64,000 bases of DNA from Acidimicrobiaceae bacterium. GTDB taxonomy: Bacteria; Actinomycetota; Acidimicrobiia; Acidimicrobiales; RAAP-2. The position numbers were made by a program, and so were the translations under genes. Under the pieces are notes generated by a model, which searched no databases, had not been told where the DNA came from, and saw only the letters and a list, made by a program, of their open reading frames with translations. Within the stretch, counting starts at the first letter, position 1. Every line of letters begins with the position of its first letter. This document shows, piece after piece, positions 35,380 through 44,880 of this stretch. Location: positions 51,618 to 115,617 of the forward strand of contig PLZF01000105.1 in NCBI GenBank assembly GCA_003152015.1. Reading direction: 5' to 3'.

Positions 35380-35400
35380 CGCTGAGTCCGCACCGGCCCA

Positions 35401-36603
35401 CTAGTCCGGTCTGCCCAGCCGAGGTGGCATCCACGCTCGCCATGACCGCAGGCGAACGCACCGGTTCGAGAACACGCTCAAACGGTGCATCTCCCCCGCC
35501 TCGTGCAACACTCGTGCCGTCGCCTTGGCCGCCTGAGCCCAGGACATCTCCCTTGCCCGAGCAGCGGCCCGCGTCGCCCAGGCGTCCCGCAGGGCATCGT
35601 TGGTCAGCAGAGCGGTGATGACTCCAGCGAGTCCTCCGTCGTCACCTGGCGGGAAGAGCTGACCACCGCTAGCGATCACCTCCGGCAACGCCCCGGCGTT
35701 GGCTCCCACCACCGGCACCCCGGCTGCCATGGCCTCGACGACGGGCAGGCCAAACCCTTCGGCAATGGCCGGGAAGACGAAGCATCCCGCCGCCGCGTAC
35801 AGGCAGCGGAGCTCGTCGTCCGTGGGGGACTCGACCCGAACGATCCGTGCTGCTCCCGCCGACGTCGCCAGGGCGTTCCAAGCGCCGTCAGCTGCTCCGG
35901 CTACGACAGTGACGTGCCCGGCGGACGCCGTCCGGGCGACGGCACGGAGCAAAGTGGCCACATCTTTCTTCGGGTCGAGTCCGCCGACGTAGAGAACGTA
36001 GCCGGGGACCAGCCCATGACACCGCAACGTGGCCTCAATCTCGGCCGCCGGCGGCGACTGGTGAAATCTGGTGTCGGCGGCTTCGTGAATCACTGAGAGT
36101 CGCGTTGAAGTGATACGTAGTCGTCCCGCGACAGCGACCTTCGCCGAAGCCGAGGGCACGATGATCCGGGCGGCCGACGCCAAGGAGCAGACCGATGAGT
36201 AGGCAAATCGAGCTCGCGATCGACCTTGTGGGGGCGGAACGAGCGAAGCGTCCCACTCGACCGCATCATGAAGAGTGAGGATTGTCGGGATCGGAGCGAG
36301 GAATGGAAGCCCGCGGTTGGCAGGACACCAGAGAACATCCATCCCCCGCCGTGCCGCCCAAGTCGGCAACCACGCCTGCTCCGACCAAACTTCAGACCCG
36401 GCTCTCATGGGATCGACGTCAAAGGGAACGTCGACCGCTTTGGGAGCCGTACAGTAACCCGTTAGCTGAATGTCCCGTCGGTCTGCCAACGCCGTTGTCA
36501 ACGCACGCGTGTACCGGGCGAAGCCCCGTATCTCACCTGATTCGAGGCATCGAAGATCGACGCCGACCCGCAGCCTGAGACTTGTCACTGCCGGACCACT
36601 CAA
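35401..36603 (-). CDS. glycosyltransferase, GT4 family
   Basis: The 400-residue protein has an N-terminal acceptor domain with GVDLRCLESGEIRGFARYTR and a donor domain with YVLYVGGLDPKKDVATLLRA, then FPAIAEGFGLPVVEAMAAGV and the EX7E motif. The GxxR(G/K)Y arrangement near the start is seen in mannosyl- and rhamnosyltransferases. It is convergent with the preceding operon. Confidence 0.92.
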   Translation of the reverse strand: MSGPAVTSLRLRVGVDLRCLESGEIRGFARYTRALTTALADRRDIQLTGYCTAPKAVDVPFDVDPMRAGSEVWSEQAWLPTWAARRGMDVLWCPANRGLPFLAPIPTILTLHDAVEWDASLVPPPQGRSRARFAYSSVCSLASAARIIVPSASAKVAVAGRLRITSTRLSVIHEAADTRFHQSPPAAEIEATLRCHGLVPGYVLYVGGLDPKKDVATLLRAVARTASAGHVTVVAGAADGAWNALATSAGAARIVRVESPTDDELRCLYAAAGCFVFPAIAEGFGLPVVEAMAAGVPVVGANAGALPEVIASGGQLFPPGDDGGLAGVITALLTNDALRDAWATRAAARAREMSWAQAAKATARVLHEAGEMHRLSVFSNRCVRLRSWRAWMPPRLGRPD

Positions 36604-36900
36604 ACGGACCGAGTCAACTGATCTGACGGCGGGGGACCTCTTCGCGATTCTGGGTTATACATCCGCTCAATGTAACTGTTCTGACCCACCCGGGTCACTG
36701 CGGCGGGTTTTGGATGGTTCACCCTGCGATCGCGACACGCTTCGCTGTATCGGCAGCGGCGAGATGAGGCGTTCGCTTCCCTGTCCGCTAGGGCGCTACG
36801 GAGGAGTGCTCAAGGACCACACCCCTCCCCTACGGCTCCTCGATCTCGGTACGTCCCTGCGCCATCAGGGCTACCTCAGGGTACCCCTGGGGCAGCCCTC
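36604..36900. other. intergenic region with no recognisable gene
   Basis: About 300 bp lie between a glycosyltransferase and the exporter, both on the minus strand, so it probably contains the glycosyltransferase promoter and the exporter 3' end. The sequence resembles neither flank. It may be old insertion-sequence debris. Confidence 0.5.
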
Positions 36901-38718
36901 TCACCATTCGGGCGAGGTGTGTTGGTGCTGTGACAGGTCGAAGGCTTCCCGGTACCACGGGTTTGTGTCTATGAGGACATCCATGGGAGCGAAGGCCTCC
37001 AAGACACCGCTTTGGATGACCATGATCCGGTCGCAGACATTGAGGGTCGACAGCCGGTGGGCGATGATGAACATCGTCACCTGCCCGTGCAGGGATTGGA
37101 GCGCGAGCTGCACGAGGGACTCGGACCGCATGTCCAAGGCACTCGTGGGCTCGTCCAGCACAAGCACGCGGGGCTCCCCGACCAGGGCTCGAGCCAGGCA
37201 GATCCGCTGGCGTTGCCCGCCTGAGACGGCTTCGGCACGCTCGCCGATCCTGGTGGCGTATCCGATCGGCAACGACATCACGTCATCGTGGATCTGGGCT
37301 AGGGTGGCCGCTCGCCGCACCGCCTCGTCGCTGATGCCTTGGCGCAGGAAGCGGATGTTCTCGGCGACGGTGGCGTTGAGGAGCCGAGGTTCCTGTGGGA
37401 CGTAAACAACCTGTTCCCGCCACGAGGCGAGGCTGATCTCGGCGACGGAACGCCCGTTGACCAGGTAGGCGCCGGACTCAGGATCACGCAGTCGTAGCAG
37501 CAGCTGCACGAGCGTGGACTTCCCGGCCCCGGACGGACCGACAATCCCGATCGCCTCCCCCGCTTCAACCTCGAACGAGATGTCGCGCAAGACGGGTCGC
37601 CCCGGCGCGTAGGAGAACGAGACGCTATCGAAGGCGAGGGAGGTGATCTGTTCGAGAGCGCTCCCGCCAGATGGCAAGACATGTCGGCGATATTTCTCCT
37701 GGGCGTCGGCAATCAAGTCCATGGATGGGAGCGTGTCGTTCATCGAGTGGTAGACGTTCTGCAGGGTCTGGGAGTAGCTCAACGCCCGGAAAAGGATCAG
37801 GATCACCGCGCCAAGTGAGGCGAACTGGCTCCCCCCAATCTCGGCGACCGCGACCAAGCCCATCAAAACGAGCAGGATCGCCGCGCCCTGATAGGCAGCG
37901 GGCACGAGGCCACCGAGGAGCTGGGCTTGGAACCAGGGACCCTCAATCCGATCCACGACGTCCACGACTTGGCGGCGCTCCTCCTCGGCCACCCCGAAGA
38001 CCTGGATCTCCTCAACGATACGCACCGCCTGGCTGACCACTCCCGAGTAATCGAGCGACGCTGCACTGCGCAGCTTGGCCTGCTTTCGGGCCAGGACCGA
38101 CAGCGGTCGGAGGAGGAAGAACAGCACGACCGTCGCCACCATGATCGTCAATGCCGCCACCGGGTCGATTAGCATGGCGGAGACCATGAGTGCGCCGAAG
38201 TTGAAGAGGCCGGCCAGCCCGCTGCTCAGGAAGAGGATCACCTGTGCCGCCCGGACGACTTGTTCGGTGAGGACATCGAGGAGGTGTCCCTCCTGCTCGC
38301 TCGACTGTAGCGTCCAGTCAGCCCGCAGGAAGTAGGTGACGGTGTCAATACGGAGGCGGCTGAGCACAGCGGTGCCCATGCGGGCTGGCAGGTAAGCCCC
38401 GATCGCCTGCAGCAAGAGCCAGAAACCGGCAAGGATGAGGCTGGCGACGAAGAGGTCGGGAAGCGCCACCCGCAACGTCGTGCCCGTGAGCGGCACATGG
38501 ATCATCGAGCTGTGCTTGTTGGAGGAGATGTCGAGCGCAATCCGTACGACCAGCACGAGGATCCCAGCCTGTACGAATCCGGCCAGCGACGACGCTGTGG
38601 TCAGGAGGATGACGCTCCAGCGCGACGCGGCGAGAAACGGCCGCAGTCGTCGGTAGGCGTCGCGGGGACTCCGGCGACGCGACTGCGCGGCCAGCGGTGG
38701 GCCGCCGCCGGTCACCAT
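36901..38718 (-). CDS. ABC exporter (fused membrane and ATPase domains)
   Basis: A six-helix transmembrane domain (about residues 30-320) is followed by an ATPase domain with Walker A GPSGAGKST, Q-loop YVPQEPRL, signature VSGGQRQR, Walker B VLVLDEPT and switch His in IIAHRLS. The length of 605 aa and the fusion order fit half-size exporters such as MsbA/PglK. PglK-type proteins flip lipid-linked oligosaccharides. Because the Wzx-like gene in this locus is truncated, this exporter may be the export route. Confidence 0.92.
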   Translation of the reverse strand: MVTGGGPPLAAQSRRRSPRDAYRRLRPFLAASRWSVILLTTASSLAGFVQAGILVLVVRIALDISSNKHSSMIHVPLTGTTLRVALPDLFVASLILAGFWLLLQAIGAYLPARMGTAVLSRLRIDTVTYFLRADWTLQSSEQEGHLLDVLTEQVVRAAQVILFLSSGLAGLFNFGALMVSAMLIDPVAALTIMVATVVLFFLLRPLSVLARKQAKLRSAASLDYSGVVSQAVRIVEEIQVFGVAEEERRQVVDVVDRIEGPWFQAQLLGGLVPAAYQGAAILLVLMGLVAVAEIGGSQFASLGAVILILFRALSYSQTLQNVYHSMNDTLPSMDLIADAQEKYRRHVLPSGGSALEQITSLAFDSVSFSYAPGRPVLRDISFEVEAGEAIGIVGPSGAGKSTLVQLLLRLRDPESGAYLVNGRSVAEISLASWREQVVYVPQEPRLLNATVAENIRFLRQGISDEAVRRAATLAQIHDDVMSLPIGYATRIGERAEAVSGGQRQRICLARALVGEPRVLVLDEPTSALDMRSESLVQLALQSLHGQVTMFIIAHRLSTLNVCDRIMVIQSGVLEAFAPMDVLIDTNPWYREAFDLSQHQHTSPEW

Positions 38719-38904
38719 GCACGTTCTCCCCGCTCAACTTCCACCAGCACGACAGCAACCTCCAAAAGCGTAACCGCCGTAGGTATCTTTCCCAACGAGC
38801 CCGCTTCAACGAGAACAGTCACGTCAAACCCGAGTGGGTCGTCGCTCATCGATCGCGACACCAGGTAGGGTACCACGACCACGACCACGAAGCGCGGTTG
38901 CGGC

Positions 38905-39300
38905 ACGGGATCGCAGCTCTACAAACGCCGGGCCGCGCTCGCCGACATCGGCGAACGTTTCGACCTGCTCCTCGACCAACCCCACCCTCACGACGAGAAC
39001 CGCAAGCTGATCCGCCATCTCACCAACGAACGCTCCGCGCTGCTCACCTTCCTTCAACAGCCGGGCGTCGACGCCACCAACTGGCGGGGCAAGACCGGCA
39101 TCCGACCGGAAGTCGTGAACCGCAAGACCTCCGGCGGGAACCGAAGCGACCGGGGAGCCGAAAGCCAAGGGCGGATCATGAGCGTGCTCCGCACCGCTCA
39201 ACAACAAGGCGCCGACGCTGTCGCCCGCCTCGCCGACCTCGCCCGAGCGCCCACACCAACGGTCATGGGCCTGGCGTTCCCCGGCGCCCGCCTCGCCTGA
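38905..39300 (+). pseudogene. C-terminal fragment of an IS66-family transposase
   Basis: The frame reads LIRHLTNERSALLTFLQQPG, VDATNWRGKTGIRPEVVNRK, TSGGNRSDRGAESQGRIMSV and LRTAQQQGADA, matching the end of IS66 TnpC. The first two thirds and the accessory genes are missing. It ends at a natural stop at 39300. Confidence 0.8.
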
Positions 39301-39780
39301 CACCCCCAAACCGCCGGCAACCCCGCCACCATTCACCTCAATTCGGCGCGGCCCGAGGCGCTATCCAAGTACGGCGTACGGTCATCCGTGCGCTTGGGGG
39401 CGCCCTTCCCCTCGGACGAACCCCTGAGCCCAGGCTCCTGCTGTGGAAGGCAGTCCCTCACGGGGCAACAATGTCAGCACATCTCGCCGGAGTTCAATCC
39501 TGATGCGGTGGGATGGTGTCTCTTCGGGCCGGCTGATCGCGCAGATCGCAGGCGAGGTGGGATCGGGGAGACATGCCTGAGCTACTAGTTGATGACGGAC
39601 CGCCAGAAGCGGCCACCACGGATCGCAGCGGTTCGCAGCCGAGGTCGCCGACGCCTCCTGCCTTGCCTTTGACGCTTCCGGCCTGCGGTTCGGGATGCGC
39701 AAGCCCGCTTGCGCGGTTGATCAAATCCTTGTCGAGCGCGGTGACGTCATGCTGTCGTGATGAGCAGAACCAAACGTCGC
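39301..39780. other. intergenic region with no recognisable gene
   Basis: This stretch probably includes the former right end of the IS66 element and the region downstream of the next glycosyltransferase. A frame on the plus strand near 39610-39760 looks weakly protein-like (AFDASGLRFGMRK) but has no assignable start. Confidence 0.45.
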
Positions 39781-41007
39781 TCATGCGAGCAGGCCGAGCT
39801 CGCGGTAGGCACCGATGAGACGATCCACGGCGATCACAGGATTGAACATCGCCGCCACGAAGGCTCTGCCGTCTTGACGGAGCTTGGTTCTCAATGCATC
39901 ATCAGTCAACACGCGCTCAACGGCACTGATCAGCAGTTCGTCGGTCTCCCCTTGTATGGCCGGGGGCTTGCCGGCGCCGTCCAGGCCCTCAAGTCCCTCT
40001 GCATTGCTCACTACCGGCACGCCGTATGCCATTGCCTCCAAGACTTTGATCTTCATCCCCGTTCCCCGCGGGGGGGGATAAAGGAGGACATCAATGGCTC
40101 CGAAGAAGTCGCTGGGCGCCGCGACAGAGCCCAGGAGGTGAGCTTGCCGAACGGGGAACAAGTGCCCCAAGTACCGCTCCGCGTTCCAACCAGCGACCAG
40201 GAGTTGGGCGTTTGGAACCCGTTCCAGCACCGCTGGCCACAGCCGCGTGATGACGCGCTCGGCCGCTGAGCGCGATGGAAACCAGTTCATTGAGCCTATG
40301 ACGCCGACGACGCTTCTGCCCGGCAAATCTAGAACCGCGTATTGCGAAATATCGAGGGCTAACGGCGCCACTGACACGCGTCGTCCGCCATAGCGCTCAA
40401 TCTCCCGCCGCATCCGGTCCGAGTTGACGACGATTCGAGGGGATGCTGTAACCAATCGGCGGGTCGCCCGCTTGATCTGGAACAAGTCGACGCGCTGGCG
40501 CGGCGTCAGATCGGTTCGATCACTCCAGTCGACCGTGTCAAGGGAATGAACGAACACAACGCTCCGTGGAACGCCGAGCCCTAGCCACCCGGTGAATAGC
40601 TGCTCAAGATGGAGGACGTCGTAGCCATGCCGAAGCTCCACCTCCAGCCTCTCGCGCAGCGTTCTGACTCGAAGTAACTCCGAATGGGGTCTCCTCAGGC
40701 TTCTGGCCTTGCGCTGCAATGTTGACTCCGTCAGGACGACGGGGATGCTGATGAGTTCGACGTTATGTTCGCCGCAAGCGGCAAGCGCCTCGTCCTGCGC
40801 CCCCTCAGTTTCCTCTGTGCATGACAGAACAATAACCTTGTGTCCAAGGCTTCCGAGCTGCGACACGACTGCGTGAAGCCAACGCGCATCTGTTTGACCA
40901 AAGGGAAGCGGGAGGGAGGGCGAGACGATGATTATTCGCAATTTGCGCCCCCAGCTCGGGGACTCCGAGGTCGACGCAGTTTGCCATCTGAGCGGATTGG
41001 CTGTCAA
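39781..41007 (-). CDS. glycosyltransferase, GT4 family
   Basis: The 408-residue protein has a GT-B fold: KLRIIIVSPSLPLPFGQTDA at the start, VVGVIGSMNWFPSRSAAERV at the domain junction, QLLVAGW, and PPPRGTGMKIKVLEAMAYGV with the conserved Glu. It probably adds one residue of the surface glycan. The actual start may be the ATG at 41007 or a later one before KLRIII. Confidence 0.88.
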   Translation of the reverse strand: MTANPLRWQTASTSESPSWGRKLRIIIVSPSLPLPFGQTDARWLHAVVSQLGSLGHKVIVLSCTEETEGAQDEALAACGEHNVELISIPVVLTESTLQRKARSLRRPHSELLRVRTLRERLEVELRHGYDVLHLEQLFTGWLGLGVPRSVVFVHSLDTVDWSDRTDLTPRQRVDLFQIKRATRRLVTASPRIVVNSDRMRREIERYGGRRVSVAPLALDISQYAVLDLPGRSVVGVIGSMNWFPSRSAAERVITRLWPAVLERVPNAQLLVAGWNAERYLGHLFPVRQAHLLGSVAAPSDFFGAIDVLLYPPPRGTGMKIKVLEAMAYGVPVVSNAEGLEGLDGAGKPPAIQGETDELLISAVERVLTDDALRTKLRQDGRAFVAAMFNPVIAVDRLIGAYRELGLLA

Positions 41008-41128
41008 CGTGTGAGCTCCCTCCTATTCGACATCCTGCGTCGTGGTCACATCGATCTGGAACCCTCTGCACCCGTCTCCTGCTTGCTACCACGAAGTGGA
41101 CCGGCCAGGACTGAGCCGCGGGGTTCCG

Positions 41129-42190
41129 TTACAGGCCTGTCTGCAACAGGAACGCATTGAGTTTAGTTGAGAAGATTGTGTTGTTCCATTGGCTCTCAGC
41201 GAAACGGCGGGCGTTCACGCCCATCTGTCGTCGTAGTCCAATGTCGTCCCGGAGGAGTCTGATGGCGTTCCTCCAGCCTTCAACATCTCGAGGGTCGACC
41301 CAGATGCCCATGCCTTCCTTCTCGATGTCGAACCCGAGTCCTTGGGTTCGCGTCATGATGATCGGTCGACCGAGAGCCAGCGCGTCATTGGCCTCGGTGA
41401 GGCCGACGGGGCCACCGAACCCTTGATGGAGTGGAACGGCAAACACCGATGCTTGGCGAAAGGCAACCCCGGGACGGAGGTACGATCCTTCCTCAAATTT
41501 CGTGTAACCGCTAGCAGACGCCAGGTCCCCTAACGACACGGCCCCCGGTGGCAGCGCCGTTCCCGAGGGAACTTCGAGGATCGAGTCCACATTCTCAAGG
41601 CCGATAGCAGAGATGAGTGTGTCGAGGTCACGGGCTGTGCGGCCTAGGGCTACAAGTCGGAATTGATCAGGAGGGACACTTTCATATCCCTTGAACGAGA
41701 GGTCCGGACCCCAGGGAGCAAAGATCGTGTCTCGGAGGCCGTTCGAAGCGAGAGTCTCGGCGGCTTTCTCGGTCAAGCAGATCGCCGCGTCGATGTTGTG
41801 AGCCAAGTAACGGGCATATCGCCCGCCGAATGCATCCCCGACGACGGCAACAATAGGGGGGCGTCGTGTCCCGAACACCCTGCCGAGCGGGACGTTGCCG
41901 AGCACATACGCATTGAGGGCGTAGATTGTGCCGGTGGTCCGCGCCGCTCGCCAGTAGCCGCAAGAGAGCTGTAGGGGGTCAAGCCAAGCGCCTAATCGCC
42001 GGGGAACCAGCCGTCGGCCTGCCCGGGCGGCCAGTGAGGACTCTCGCTCGATCGCGACCACGTCGCATCCCTCTTCGATCAGGCGATCAACGCCGTAGCA
42101 GTGGTGCCGCGGCATCACCCCCCTCAGCGCGCCCGAGAGACTGACGGTCACCGAGTAGTTGTTCAGCGCAATATATTGGCGAGAGTTCAT
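41129..42190 (-). CDS. glycosyltransferase, GT-B fold
   Basis: The 353-residue protein has DAAICLTEKAAETLASNGL, FRLVALGRTARDLDTLISAI, and VPLHQGFGGPVGLTEANDAL followed by LGRPIIMTRT, the donor-site pattern of GT4 proteins with Glu after Gly-Leu-Thr. The N-terminus is less typical. It lies next to the disrupted HNH gene on the same strand. Confidence 0.78.
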   Translation of the reverse strand: MNSRQYIALNNYSVTVSLSGALRGVMPRHHCYGVDRLIEEGCDVVAIERESSLAARAGRRLVPRRLGAWLDPLQLSCGYWRAARTTGTIYALNAYVLGNVPLGRVFGTRRPPIVAVVGDAFGGRYARYLAHNIDAAICLTEKAAETLASNGLRDTIFAPWGPDLSFKGYESVPPDQFRLVALGRTARDLDTLISAIGLENVDSILEVPSGTALPPGAVSLGDLASASGYTKFEEGSYLRPGVAFRQASVFAVPLHQGFGGPVGLTEANDALALGRPIIMTRTQGLGFDIEKEGMGIWVDPRDVEGWRNAIRLLRDDIGLRRQMGVNARRFAESQWNNTIFSTKLNAFLLQTGL

Positions 42191-42565
42191 CGCAAGCCAA
42201 AGTACTCTTCAGATCGGGATACGGTGGGCCAAAGGGTCGCTGTGGCTGTGAAGTCGAGGTGGGGGAGGATACGAGGGCTCTGGCCGATGCCAACACTGCT
42301 CGCCAACCTCACCATATCGATTACCGACGACGAGCGTGAACACATAAACAACGCCGTTGACCCCAGGATTCTGCTTTATTGGGACGATATTCAATGATTG
42401 GCGGAAGACCGTGGCGACTTCCCCACCGTCGTATTTGTACATATCGATATACACCTGCCGCGGTGGTTCCGCTTGCTTCCAAAGGTGGTAATAATGGCCA
42501 CTAGGGAAGGGTTTGAGGTATGGATGGTCGGCGGTCATCGATGCTTCTCGCAACATGAGCCCTGT

Positions 42566-44191
42566 CTTAACCTGGAAGCACCGATCAATGACCTGATTCG
42601 ATAGCCGCGCATCCGCGGAAAGAGCCTCCCCGGCTGGGAGAATGACGATGTTCGAAGTCGTTATTCAGACCAACCCAAGGAGGCACTTTCTGTGAGTTCA
42701 GTATCGCGCGGAATCGACCGCATCGAGGTGACCTTCGATGACCCCAACCTGGTGGCCAATGCCGGGCTGTTGTTGGTGGCCACCTTGGGGGTCCGGCTCG
42801 GTCTCGAGCGCCTGATCAACGAGGTCGTCGACCTGTCGGGTCGGGTCGGTGGTGCCCTTCCCGGACGCAAGGTGCTGACCTTGGTCCACGCCATGGCGGC
42901 GGGCGGGAGCCACATCGACCATGCCGACGTGCTGAGATCGGGTGCGACCCAGTCGGTGCTCCCACACCGGGTGATGGCCCCCTCCACCTTGGGCACCTTC
43001 CTTCGCGCCTTCACCTTCGGCCACATCCGCCAGCTGGATCGCGTGCTGGCAGAAGCTCTGCGCCGGGCCTGGTCATTCGGAGCCGGTCCGGGATCCGATC
43101 GACTGGTGGTCGACCTCGACTCCACCATCTGTGCGGTGTGCGGAAAGGCCAAGCACGGTGCCGGCTATGGCTATACCAAAGAGCTCGGCTACCACCCCCT
43201 GGTTGCCACCCGGGCCGGAACCGGCGAGCTCCTCCACGTCCGGATGCGGAAGGGCTCGGCCAACACCCAGCGGGGCACCAAGCGGTTCATCGAAGAGCTG
43301 GTGGCCCGGCTCCGTCGAGCCGGAGCCACCGGTGAGCTGGTCATGCGCTTCGACTCCGGGTTCTGGTCGAACACCACCATCGCCACTCTCGGTCGGCTGG
43401 GGGTCGGCTACACCATGGGGGTTCGCATGGTGAAGTCCGTGGTCACTGCCGTCTCGGCCATCGACGAGCAGTCCTGGACGCCCATCGACTACACGTGTGA
43501 CGGCATCGCCGAGGTGGCCGAGTGCATCTACAAGGGACGCCGGCTCGTTGTGCGCCGCACCCGGCTGGTCGGTCGCCAGGCGACGCTGTGGCCCGAGTGG
43601 CGTCACTTCGCCTTCCTGACCGACCAGGAAGGCACCGCCACCGAGGTCGACGCCTTCCACCGGGCCCACGCGACGGTCGAGCTGGCCATCAAGGACCGGA
43701 AAGAATGTGCCGGCATGGAGCACGTTCCGTCCGGCCACTTCAACGCCAACGCCGCCAGGCTCGTCTGTGCTGTCCTCGCCCACAACCTCATCCGCTGGAC
43801 CGCCATGCTCGGCGAGATCACCCCCGAAGAGCGCCTGGTCCTCGCCCGCACCGTGCGCACCCGGTTCCTGTCGGTGCCTGGTCGCCTCGTCAACGACTCG
43901 GGCACACCGACACTGCGAACACCGCTCAAGTGGCCATGGGCCAAAGCGTTCGAACGAGCCCTCACGCTTCTGCGAGCACTTCCACCGGTCCCCGTGTAGT
44001 CATTCCATCCGCGGCCGGTGCACCGCAGACGATTGAAGGACGGCACTGACAACCGAGGAGAATCACAAACCTTTGGTCCTGCACGCCCCGATGGCGCTGA
44101 AGTACTCAGCCCGCAGTTGACCGACCCGCCCATGTGCCGATCACCCGATTCGGTGTCCGGCCAGGTCGTCAGTCGGTGGATCCAGGCTTAA
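42566..44191 (+). mobile_element. intact IS1380-family element with 5-bp target duplication
   Basis: The element spans 42571-44186 (1,616 bp), starts CCTGG and ends CCAGG. Its terminal inverted repeats are imperfect: CCTGGAAGCACCGATCAATG on the left matches the complement of the right end, GCCTGGATCCACCGACTGAC. CTTAA flanks it on both sides (42566-42570 and 44187-44191). The single transposase gene is intact. A truncated older relative lies at 27867-28297. Confidence 0.9.
42692..43999 (+). CDS. IS1380-family DDE transposase
   Basis: The 435-residue protein has LVVDLDSTICAV with the first catalytic Asp, VMRFDSGFWSN with the second, and a C-terminal part with DRKECAGMEHVPSGHFNANA and HNLIRWTAML. 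GTG 42692 has a strong ribosome site (AAGGAGG). No break is seen, so the element may be active. Confidence 0.95.
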   Translation: MSSVSRGIDRIEVTFDDPNLVANAGLLLVATLGVRLGLERLINEVVDLSGRVGGALPGRKVLTLVHAMAAGGSHIDHADVLRSGATQSVLPHRVMAPSTLGTFLRAFTFGHIRQLDRVLAEALRRAWSFGAGPGSDRLVVDLDSTICAVCGKAKHGAGYGYTKELGYHPLVATRAGTGELLHVRMRKGSANTQRGTKRFIEELVARLRRAGATGELVMRFDSGFWSNTTIATLGRLGVGYTMGVRMVKSVVTAVSAIDEQSWTPIDYTCDGIAEVAECIYKGRRLVVRRTRLVGRQATLWPEWRHFAFLTDQEGTATEVDAFHRAHATVELAIKDRKECAGMEHVPSGHFNANAARLVCAVLAHNLIRWTAMLGEITPEERLVLARTVRTRFLSVPGRLVNDSGTPTLRTPLKWPWAKAFERALTLLRALPPVPV

Positions 44192-44519
44192 ATGCCCAGG
44201 TGGCAACGATTCGCTGAGAAACGCTGTAGAGGGTCCGCTTCTTGCCCTTCATCATGTTGACGAGAATGTCGATCGACAGATCCTCAAGGTCAGACATCCA
44301 GCCAGTGTTGCAATGCTCGCACACGCAGCGAATCTTGGTCGGCAGCGGGTCTGTGCTTACAAATCGCAAGTCATTGGGCTGCCCGCGCCACGTCCCCCAT
44401 TTTCCGAAGTCAGGATGGTCGGGGCGCGCAACGAACAGCTCCGGTACGCGCTTGCCAATCCACAATGGCCACGCATCCTCTTTGGTCAACTTCGCAGTAC
44501 CGCAGAAGACGCAAGGCAT

Positions 44520-44880
44520 GATTGTCTATCCTTGGGGGTCAGATGCCGAAGCACAACGGCCACCAGCCGACACTGGAGGCATCAGTTGACCAGGCTACGC
44601 AACCAGGCCAGGGAGTGCCCGGTGAAGCCCCTCGGGTCGCGACACCACAAGATGTGGAGGTCACTCCGACGCTCCTATGACATGTCAAGTCCCTTGAGGG
44701 GAATTTCGGGAGTGAAAACAGCGGGCGAACCAATCAGGGGCCACTCGGTATTTGAGGGCAAGCTCTTATCAAGCCACGCGTCTTCGAGAAGTGAGTGCGG
44801 GGCCGTGGACCGTCAAGCCGGAGTAAAGCCAAACCTTCGAGGTCGACAGGTTAGATGTGAGACAGGTCCACGACGCCGGA
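44520..44880. other. region between the HNH gene and IS110
   Basis: This stretch contains the promoter region of the split HNH gene and, close to 44880, the short right end of the IS110 element. No gene was recognised. Confidence 0.5.

Larger units (their letters stand above)
42209..44519 (-). pseudogene. HNH-type zinc protein gene split by IS1380
   Basis: The 5' part (44519 to 44187) starts MPCVFCGTAKLTKEDAWPLW and has CEHCNTGWMSDLE, a two-CxxC arrangement of an HNH-like family. The 3' part (42565 to 42209) begins TGLMLREASM. Removing the IS and one copy of its 5-bp duplication joins codon 111 (Lys of TWAFK) in frame to this part, giving a 229-residue protein. The usual His after Glu in the first motif is Asp here, so nuclease activity is uncertain. 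The split is recent: neither half has extra stops or frameshifts. Confidence 0.85.

Noticed and set aside
43073..43783. Minus-strand frame opposite the IS1380 transposase
   Set aside because: It is antisense to an intact transposase and lacks a ribosome site or domain.
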